DNA of 5,039 nucleotides, from positions 1 through 5,039 of the forward strand of contig CAJXHQ010000287.1 in assembly GCA_913054485.1 (NCBI GenBank). Direction: 5' to 3'. The stretch comes from an uncultured Paracoccaceae bacterium. GTDB taxonomy: Bacteria; Pseudomonadota; Alphaproteobacteria; Rhodobacterales; Rhodobacteraceae. Every line of letters begins with the position of its first letter. The first letter of the stretch is position 1. A program made the position numbers and the translations under genes. The notes under the pieces were generated by a model. It did no database searches, had not been told where the DNA came from, and saw nothing but the letters and a program-made list of their open reading frames with translations. Below are positions 1 through 5,039 of the stretch, piece after piece.

Positions 1-1268
1 TCGACGGCTGGGTCAACCACCATGATGCCGCCATCTTCGGTCTGCAGCGGCGAGGGTTCGCCCTCGGTCCATTTATTGACGCCGACCACCACGGTCTCGT
101 TGCGCTCGATCCGGTTCAGCCGTTCGGCGTTGCTGTCCACCAGCCGGCCCTTCATGTATTCGATCGAGGCCACGGCGCCGCCCATGCTGTCGAGGTTGCG
201 CAGCTCGGCGCGGGCGCCTTCCTTCAGCTCTTCGACCTTGGCATCCACTGCCGGGTTGCCATCAAACAGGTCGCCGTATTCCAGAAGGTCGGTCTCATAG
301 GCCAGGATCTGCTGCATCCGCATCGACCACTGCTGGTCCCAGGGCCGCGGCAGGCCAAGCGCCTCGTTCCAAGCGGGCAGCTGCACGGCGCGGGCGCGGG
401 CTTTCTTGGACAGGGTCACCGCCAGCATCTCGATCAGGATGCGGTAGACATTGTTTTCCGGCTGCTGTTCGGTCAGCCCGAGTGAATTCACCTGAACGCC
501 ATAGCGGAAGCGGCGGAATTTCGGGTCCTCCACCCCGTAGCGGGTGGCGCAGATCTCATCCCACAGGTCCACGAACGCGCGCATCTTGCACATTTCGGTC
601 ACGAAGCGGATGCCTGCGTTTACAAAGAAAGAGATGCGGCCCACCAGCGCCGGGAAATCCTCGGCCGGCACCCGCGGGCGCAGCTCGTCCAGCACCGCCT
701 GCGCGGTGGCCAGGGCAAAGGCCAGCTCCTGCTCCGGCGTCGCGCCGGCCTCCTGCAGGTGGTAGGAACAGACGTTCATCGGGTTCCACTTCGGCACGTT
801 CGAGTAACAATACTCGGCCACATCCGCGATCATCTTCAGGCTGGGCTTGGGTGGGCAGATATAGGTGCCGCGGCTCAGGTATTCCTTGATCAGGTCGTTC
901 TGCACCGTGCCCTGCAGCTTCGAGATATCCGCGCCCTGTTCCTCTGCCACCGCGATATAGAGCGACAGCAGCCAAGGGGCCGTCGCATTGATTGTCATCG
1001 AGGTGTTCATCTGCTCCAGCGGGATCTCGTTGAACAGGGCGCGCATGTCGCCCAGATGGCAGACCGGCACGCCCACCTTGCCCACTTCGCCGCGCGCCAG
1101 AACGTGGTCGCTGTCATAGCCGGTCTGTGTGGGCAGATCAAAGGCGACCGACAGGCCGGTCTGCCCCTTGGCCAGATTGCTGCGGTACAGCGCATTGGAC
1201 GCCTCGGCGGTGGAATGGCCGGCATAGGTGCGGATCAGCCAGGGGCGGTCTTTTTGCGTCTGCGGCAT
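1..1268 (-). CDS. ecm: Ethylmalonyl-CoA mutase, N-terminal 422 residues (cut by window edge)
   Basis: This adenosylcobalamin-dependent acyl-CoA mutase converts (2R)-ethylmalonyl-CoA to (2S)-methylsuccinyl-CoA in the cytoplasmic ethylmalonyl-CoA pathway. The reading frame is open from an ATG at 1268 down to position 3 and continues beyond the window. The family signature is clear: RTYAGHSTAEASNALYRSNL near residues 13-32, GLSVAFDLPTQTGYDSD at 38-54, TVQNDLIKEYLSRGTYI at 121-137, YHLQEAGAT at 169-177 and NSLGLTEQQPENN at 261-273. The last motif, with the following LPAWNEALGLPRPWDQQWSMR, points to the Ecm/MeaA subclade rather than methylmalonyl-CoA mutase; by ungapped alignment the active-site His of the latter (RxHCQTSG context) is Gly257 here. 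Family members are about 650-670 aa, so the C-terminal B12-binding domain with DxHxxG is expected outside the window. The start is supported by a GGGAGG ribosome-binding site 8 nt upstream. It is transcribed divergently from the acyltransferase and shares a neighbourhood with ccr, which supplies its substrate after epimerisation. Confidence 0.95.
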   Translation of the reverse strand, partial: MPQTQKDRPWLIRTYAGHSTAEASNALYRSNLAKGQTGLSVAFDLPTQTGYDSDHVLARGEVGKVGVPVCHLGDMRALFNEIPLEQMNTSMTINATAPWLLSLYIAVAEEQGADISKLQGTVQNDLIKEYLSRGTYICPPKPSLKMIADVAEYCYSNVPKWNPMNVCSYHLQEAGATPEQELAFALATAQAVLDELRPRVPAEDFPALVGRISFFVNAGIRFVTEMCKMRAFVDLWDEICATRYGVEDPKFRRFRYGVQVNSLGLTEQQPENNVYRILIEMLAVTLSKKARARAVQLPAWNEALGLPRPWDQQWSMRMQQILAYETDLLEYGDLFDGNPAVDAKVEELKEGARAELRNLDSMGGAVASIEYMKGRLVDSNAERLNRIERNETVVVGVNKWTEGEPSPLQTEDGGIMVVDPAV

Positions 1269-1276
1269 TCTGGGAG

Positions 1277-1282
1277 CCTCCC
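1277..1282 (-). promoter_or_regulatory. Ribosome-binding site of ecm, inside a small palindrome
   Basis: GGGAGG on the minus strand ends 8 nt before the ATG at 1268 and fixes that start. It is part of GGGAGGCTCCC (1272-1282), which can pair on itself as a 4-bp stem with a 3-nt loop. The site could therefore be weakly masked in the mRNA; that is inference. Confidence 0.75.
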
Positions 1283-1315
1283 GATTCAGGTGGGTAATTT
1301 TATTTCGTCAAGGTA

Positions 1316-1345
1316 CACCTAGTCGCAACTATCCGCCTTTGTCAA
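1316..1345 (-). promoter_or_regulatory. Candidate promoter of ecm (perfect -35, poor -10)
   Basis: The minus strand carries a consensus TTGACA at 1345-1340, 71 nt upstream of the ecm start codon. The hexamers at 17-18 nt spacing (CTAGGT or TAGGTG, around 1322-1316) match the -10 consensus poorly, so the promoter may need an activator, or the -35 match may be chance. A short dyad, AGGT-AC-ACCT at 1311-1320, overlaps the weak -10. A second TTGACG lies at 1311-1306 but would leave almost no leader. Confidence 0.35.
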
Positions 1346-1426
1346 TTCGCTGCGTTGCGGCATGCCCCCACTTATGGCGATTTACTGCGATTGCCGTGTT
1401 ACAGGTTTAGTGGCAGTGTGCGCGCG

Positions 1427-2818
1427 ATGACGCAGACCGTGGAACTTCCTCTCTGGGCATTTGTGCTGATCGTGCTCTTTGCTGCGGTGACCTTTGCCTC
1501 TCACTTCCTGTTTCCCTCCGTGCGCTGGTTCTTCCGGCGGCGGCTGGAGCGGGCCGTGGAACGTTTGAACCAGCGGTTGGAGCGCCCTATCGAGCCCTTC
1601 AAACTGGCGCATCGTTTCGACATGATCCAGCGGCTGGTCTATGATCCCGAGGTGATGCAAGCGGTGGCCGAGCACGCCAGGGCAGAGGGCATCCCCGAAA
1701 CCGTCGCTTTCCAGAAGGCCCGGCGCTACGCGCGCGAAATCGTGCCTTCCTTTTCCGCCTTCACTTATTTCGGTCTCGCGATCAGGCTGGCGCGCTTCCT
1801 GTCAAATGCGCTCTACCGGGTGCGGCTGGGCCATCACGACGCGGACGAGCTGCGCGGTGTCGATCCCGAGGCCACTGTGGTCTTTGTGATGAATCACCGC
1901 TCTAACATGGACTACGTGCTGGTGACCTATCTGGCGGCCGAACGTTCGGCGCTGGCCTATGCCGTGGGGGAATGGGCGCGGGTCTGGCCGCTGTCCCGTC
2001 TGATCCGCGGCATGGGGGCCTATTTCATCCGCCGACGCTCACGCAATGAGCTGTACCGCAATGTGCTGGCGGCCTATGTGCGCCATGCGACCCAGGGCGG
2101 CGTGACGCAGGCCATGTTCCCGGAAGGCGGGCTGAGCCTGACCGGCGCAATGGCGCCGCCGAAACTCGGCCTGCTGAAATACATTATCGATGGTTTCGAC
2201 CCAAAGGGCCGTGATGTGGTCTTTGTTCCGGTGGCGCTGAATTACGACCGGGTGCTGGAAGATAAGATTCTGACCTCTGCCGCCAAGGCAAAGGAGCGCC
2301 GCTTCAAAGCCCGTATCGGCGTCATTGCCTACCGCACTCTTCGCCAGCTTTGGCTCTGGGTCACCGGGCGCTACCACCGTTTTGGCTATGCCGCTGTCAG
2401 CTTCGGCAAGCCTGTCAGCCTGCGCGAGTTCCGCCTGGGACGCAATGGCGATGGCACCACTGCGCTGGCCCGCCACCTCAGCCAGAGCATTGCAGAGATC
2501 GTGCCGGTTCTGCCGGTGCCTATGGTCGCCTGGCTGCTGACCGAAAAGGGCCCGATGTCGCGCACGGCCCTGCGCCAGGCGATGGATGTGCTGATCGAAA
2601 AGATCCCGCTCGCCCATGTTCACATGCCGCGCCATGACCGCGACTATGCGGTGGAAGTTGGCCTGCGACAGCTCCTGGACCGGGGGATTCTGATCGAAAT
2701 CGGCGGCCAGTTTGTGCCGGTGGAGGCCTCGAAGGACCTGCTGACCTATTATGCGAACTCCATCCGCCACCTTGTGCCGGAGCGTGAAAACACAGGAAAT
2801 TCTGCGAGCGCACAGTGA
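1427..2818 (+). CDS. PlsB-like glycerol-3-phosphate/1-acyl-glycerol-3-phosphate acyltransferase, membrane anchored
   Basis: This 463-aa protein belongs to the PlsB/PlsC acyltransferase superfamily, which transfers fatty acyl groups to glycerol-phosphate acceptors at the inner membrane. All four blocks are visible: HRSNMD (H157, D162, the HX4D catalytic pair), GAYFIRRR at 197-204, FPEGGLSLTG at 231-240 and VFVPVALNYDRVLE at 265-278. These resemble E. coli PlsB (HRSHMD, FVEGGRSRTG, VPVYIGYEHVME) more than short PlsC enzymes, but PlsB has about 807 aa and this protein lacks much of that length. One hydrophobic segment near residues 8-30 is followed by an Arg-rich stretch (33-43), suggesting an N-terminal membrane anchor. 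The start is uncertain: ATG 1427 precedes the hydrophobic segment directly but has no good ribosome-binding site; GTG 1418 and ATG 1355 are in-frame alternatives. It lies between the divergent ecm and downstream ccr; no terminator separates it from ccr, so read-through is possible. The precise acceptor cannot be told from sequence. Confidence 0.88.
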   Translation: MTQTVELPLWAFVLIVLFAAVTFASHFLFPSVRWFFRRRLERAVERLNQRLERPIEPFKLAHRFDMIQRLVYDPEVMQAVAEHARAEGIPETVAFQKARRYAREIVPSFSAFTYFGLAIRLARFLSNALYRVRLGHHDADELRGVDPEATVVFVMNHRSNMDYVLVTYLAAERSALAYAVGEWARVWPLSRLIRGMGAYFIRRRSRNELYRNVLAAYVRHATQGGVTQAMFPEGGLSLTGAMAPPKLGLLKYIIDGFDPKGRDVVFVPVALNYDRVLEDKILTSAAKAKERRFKARIGVIAYRTLRQLWLWVTGRYHRFGYAAVSFGKPVSLREFRLGRNGDGTTALARHLSQSIAEIVPVLPVPMVAWLLTEKGPMSRTALRQAMDVLIEKIPLAHVHMPRHDRDYAVEVGLRQLLDRGILIEIGGQFVPVEASKDLLTYYANSIRHLVPERENTGNSASAQ

Positions 2819-2833
2819 ATTTCTGCACTCGCA
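2800..2833 (+). repeat. Direct repeat pair TTCTGC-N4-GCA / TTCTGC-N3-CGCA upstream of ccr
   Basis: TTCTGCGAGCGCA at 2800-2812 and TTCTGCACTCGCA at 2821-2833 begin exactly 21 bp apart, about two helical turns. They match at 10 of 13 positions. Both are preceded by AA(T). The first overlaps the last codons of the acyltransferase gene; the second lies in the spacer about 35 bp upstream of the proposed ccr -35. A related copy, TTCTGCATCGCGGCA, is at 2914-2928 just downstream of the proposed -10. The spacing and position fit operator sites for a regulator, but no regulator is identified and chance similarity is possible. Confidence 0.35.
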
Positions 2834-2855
2834 AGGTCATAAAATTACAAAAACG

Positions 2856-2867
2856 CCACGTCAGTGG
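2856..2867 (+). promoter_or_regulatory. Short dyad CCAC-GTCA-GTGG next to the ccr -35
   Basis: A perfect 4-bp inverted repeat with a 4-nt centre ends one base before the proposed -35 hexamer of ccr. It could be an operator half-site pair, but such a short dyad is common by chance. It is not followed by a T-tract, so it is not an intrinsic terminator for the acyltransferase gene. Confidence 0.2.
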
Positions 2868-2896
2868 TTGCAATGTTACCCGCTCAATCCTATCCC
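2868..2896 (+). promoter_or_regulatory. Candidate sigma70-type promoter of ccr
   Basis: TTGCAA at 2868-2873 and TATCCC at 2891-2896 are separated by exactly 17 bp, placing the start of transcription roughly 50 bp before the ccr ATG. The -35 matches consensus at 4 of 6 bases and the -10 at 3 of 6, a moderate site that fits a regulated gene. It lies within the 134-bp gap after the acyltransferase, so ccr probably has its own promoter even if some read-through occurs. Confidence 0.4.
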
Positions 2897-2913
2897 TTGG
2901 ATCAGAGACGCGA

Positions 2914-2928
2914 TTCTGCATCGCGGCA
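2914..2928 (+). repeat. Third TTCTGC-type element in the ccr leader
   Basis: TTCTGCATCGCGGCA shares TTCTGC and a CGC/GCA end with the pair at 2800-2833. It lies about 18 bp downstream of the proposed -10 and 25 bp before the ccr start codon, where a bound protein could block transcription or translation initiation. Its role is inferred from position only. Confidence 0.25.
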
Positions 2929-2940
2929 AACTGATCAAAG

Positions 2941-2947
2941 AGGGAGG
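2941..2947 (+). promoter_or_regulatory. Ribosome-binding site of ccr
   Basis: AGGGAGG lies 5 nt before the ATG at 2953 and decides that start. It is purine rich and close to the anti-Shine-Dalgarno complement, consistent with a strongly translated central metabolic enzyme. Confidence 0.8.
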
Positions 2948-2952
2948 CCGAT

Positions 2953-4239
<1,287 letters not shown>

Positions 4240-4256
4240 ACTCAAAGCGCCACCGT

Positions 4257-4283
4257 CCCGGACCTATCGCTCTCACCTCCGGG
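4257..4283 (+). other. Hairpin CCCGGA / TCCGGG in the ccr 3' untranslated region
   Basis: A perfect 6-bp inverted repeat (4257-4262 with 4278-4283) with a 15-nt loop lies between the ccr stop codon and the terminator. It has no T-tract. It may protect or shape the 3' end of the ccr transcript, but could be incidental in GC-rich DNA. Confidence 0.35.
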
Positions 4284-4297
4284 GCAGATGCTTAAAC

Positions 4298-4335
4298 CCC
4301 GCGGACCCGTTACCGGATCCGCGGGCGTTTTTTTT
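4298..4335 (+). terminator. Strong Rho-independent terminator after ccr
   Basis: CCCGCGGA (4298-4305) pairs perfectly with TCCGCGGG (4318-4325). After one C/A mismatch, CCG/CGG extends the stem to a TTAC loop at 4310-4313. A run of eight T residues (4328-4335) follows the stem after two bases. It lies 58 bp after the ccr stop and should end the ccr transcript, separating it from the downstream luxR gene. Confidence 0.92.
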
Positions 4336-4446
4336 GGACTGTTGCAATTTTTACATAGGGTTATCGTCAGGTACCCTCGCTATTTCTGGGGAGGAGGCGC
4401 GTTAATCATCAATAAATCTTGACCAAATCCGTCAGCCGGAGGGGGG

Positions 4447-4461
4447 AAGCCTAAAAGGCTT
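4447..4461 (+). promoter_or_regulatory. Perfect dyad AAGCCT-AAA-AGGCTT overlapping a -10-like hexamer
   Basis: The six-base arms are perfectly complementary around a 3-nt centre, and the right arm abuts TAAAAT (5 of 6 matches to the -10 consensus). It could be an operator at a luxR promoter. It lacks a T-tract on either strand, so a terminator is unlikely. The function is inferred. Confidence 0.3.
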
Positions 4462-4559
4462 AAAATCCTGCCTAAATTTTGTTGCGGCGCATTCCTGACT
4501 ACTGCGTTGACCCAAGGGTTCTTGGCGCTGCAAAACAAGCGCGTCCCCATGCGGGGTGG

Positions 4560-4575
4560 CTGGCCGGCAGGCCAG
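4560..4575 (+). promoter_or_regulatory. Lux-box-spaced palindrome CTG-N10-CAG upstream of luxR
   Basis: CTGGCC-GGCA-GGCCAG is a perfect 6-bp inverted repeat 29 bp before the luxR ATG. Its outer CTG and CAG have the same 10-bp separation as in the classical lux box (ACCTGT-N8-ACAGGT), though the inner bases differ. It may be a site for autoregulation by the downstream LuxR protein, or it may act as an RNA hairpin near the start codon. GC-rich palindromes also arise by chance. Confidence 0.3.
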
Positions 4576-4577
4576 GA

Positions 4578-4595
4578 CGGTGACGGCGGTGACGG
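4578..4595 (+). repeat. Exact tandem duplication of a 9-mer just before luxR
   Basis: CGGTGACGG occurs twice back to back (4578-4586 and 4587-4595), ending 9 bp before the luxR start codon. It occupies the place where a ribosome-binding site should be, and no good Shine-Dalgarno is present there. Copy-number change would shift spacing upstream of the start without affecting the protein. Confidence 0.7.
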
Positions 4596-4604
4596 GATTC
4601 CGGG

Positions 4605-5039
4605 ATGGTAAAAGAGAACGATCTGGGCGTGATCCTGGCAATGCTGGACGCGGTGGAATCGCTGGACCGGCTGCAAAACATTGTTGAGAAGATCCGCGAT
4701 ACACTGCGCATCGACCATATGATGTACCACTGGGTCGACAGCGGCGGAGACCACTACTACTTCGGGACGTATTCCGGGGTATGGGCCGAGCGATATCAAG
4801 ATCTTAACTATGTGCGGATCGATCCTGTGGTGGCCAGCTGCTATCGGGGATTTGACCCTGTGAACTGGAAAAGCCTGGATTGGTCGCCGCGCAATGTGCG
4901 CAACTTTCTGGCGGATGCACTTGACCATGGGGTTGGCAATCAGGGGTATTCCATCCCGGTGCGCGGGCCTGGCGGGCAATTTGCCGTCTTCACCGTCAGC
5001 CACAGGGCCAGTGACGGTGAATGGGATCGGTTCATTTCA
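4605..5039 (+). CDS. LuxR-family quorum-sensing regulator, N-terminal autoinducer-binding domain (cut by window edge)
   Basis: The 145 residues visible form the N-terminal acyl-homoserine-lactone-binding domain of a LuxR/TraR-type transcription factor; the frame stays open to the window end, where a C-terminal helix-turn-helix is expected (family length about 240 aa). Ligand-pocket residues are in place: W60, Y64, D73-P74, W88 and G114 correspond to W57, Y61, D70-P71, W85 and G113 of TraR, in the contexts GVWAERY, YVRIDPVV, VNWKSLDW and GNQGYSIPV. The start is ATG 4605: an in-frame TGA at 4590-4592 rules out a longer protein. Translation initiation looks weak, since no clear Shine-Dalgarno precedes it. 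The terminator after ccr makes it a separate transcription unit. In roseobacters a luxI gene often follows such a luxR, but that lies outside the window. The exact ligand cannot be inferred. Confidence 0.92.
   Translation, partial: MVKENDLGVILAMLDAVESLDRLQNIVEKIRDTLRIDHMMYHWVDSGGDHYYFGTYSGVWAERYQDLNYVRIDPVVASCYRGFDPVNWKSLDWSPRNVRNFLADALDHGVGNQGYSIPVRGPGGQFAVFTVSHRASDGEWDRFIS

Larger units (their letters stand above)
4336..4604 (+). other. Non-coding region upstream of luxR, rich in short dyads
   Basis: I see no convincing gene here. The first half is AT-richer and contains a strong Shine-Dalgarno-like GGGGAGGAGG (4388-4397) with no start codon at usable distance, and a perfect dyad AAGCCT-AAA-AGGCTT (4447-4461) whose last base begins a -10-like TAAAAT (4461-4466) without a matching -35. 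TTGACC at 4507-4512 could be a -35 for luxR, but the hexamer 18 nt downstream (CAAAAC) is weak. From 4512 on, short inverted repeats follow closely: CCAAG/CTTGG (4512-4525), GCGCT/AGCGC (4525-4542), CCCC/GGGG (4545-4556) and CTGGCC/GGCCAG (4560-4575). The luxR promoter cannot be fixed from sequence alone. Confidence 0.5.

Noticed and set aside
759..1322. A 187-codon plus-strand frame within the ecm region
   Set aside because: It is the complement of the conserved ecm N-terminus and shows no domain of its own.
1355..1426. A longer acyltransferase N-terminus starting at ATG 1355
   Set aside because: The 24 extra residues do not look conserved or like a leader, and the hydrophobic anchor begins directly after ATG 1427. 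It remains possible because neither start has a good ribosome-binding site.
2039..2770. A 243-codon open frame on the minus strand inside the acyltransferase gene
   Set aside because: It is antisense to the conserved acyltransferase, has no recognisable domain, and is explained by codon bias.
4388..4397. GGGGAGGAGG as the ribosome-binding site of a small gene
   Set aside because: No ATG, GTG or TTG occurs at a usable distance; the first TTG is at 4419 and opens only 11 codons.
4447..4461. The AAGCCT/AGGCTT dyad as a terminator
   Set aside because: There is no T-tract after the stem on either strand, and a strong terminator already follows ccr at 4298-4335.
4380..5003. A 207-codon open frame on the minus strand opposite luxR and its leader
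   Set aside because: Its larger part is antisense to the conserved LuxR ligand-binding domain. The protein shows no family features, and I see no supporting ribosome-binding site.

Overview
The window looks like chromosomal DNA from a roseobacter-group alphaproteobacterium (Rhodobacterales; Ruegeria, Phaeobacter or Leisingera are the natural comparisons). This rests on the high GC content, the ethylmalonyl-CoA (EMC) pathway enzymes, and a LuxR-type gene directly downstream of ccr. I recall that arrangement from roseobacter genomes, but no database was consulted.

Layout: positions 1-1268 (minus strand) hold the first 422 residues of ethylmalonyl-CoA mutase (ecm/meaA type); its C-terminal part, including the B12-binding domain, lies outside the window. 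A 158-bp divergent spacer (1269-1426) follows. Positions 1427-2818 (plus) encode a PlsB-like glycerophospholipid acyltransferase of 463 aa. After a 134-bp gap with a plausible promoter and a repeated 13-15 bp element comes crotonyl-CoA carboxylase/reductase, ccr (2953-4239, 428 aa). A strong intrinsic terminator (4298-4335) closes that unit. A 365-bp non-coding stretch rich in short dyads leads to the 5' part of a luxR-family regulator (4605 to the window end, 145 aa of the autoinducer-binding domain).

How they work together: Ccr reductively carboxylates crotonyl-CoA to (2S)-ethylmalonyl-CoA. After epimerisation (gene not in this window), Ecm rearranges (2R)-ethylmalonyl-CoA to (2S)-methylsuccinyl-CoA. 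These are the two hallmark steps of the EMC pathway, which lets bacteria without isocitrate lyase assimilate acetyl-CoA. The acyltransferase between them probably serves phospholipid synthesis and has no known EMC role. The LuxR-type gene is separated by a terminator, so it is probably its own transcription unit, most likely sensing an acyl-homoserine lactone.

The coding content is recognisable, and I see no clear new system. The parts worth a second look are non-coding: the repeat elements around the ccr promoter and the dyad-rich luxR leader with a lux-box-spaced palindrome and an exact 9-bp tandem repeat.
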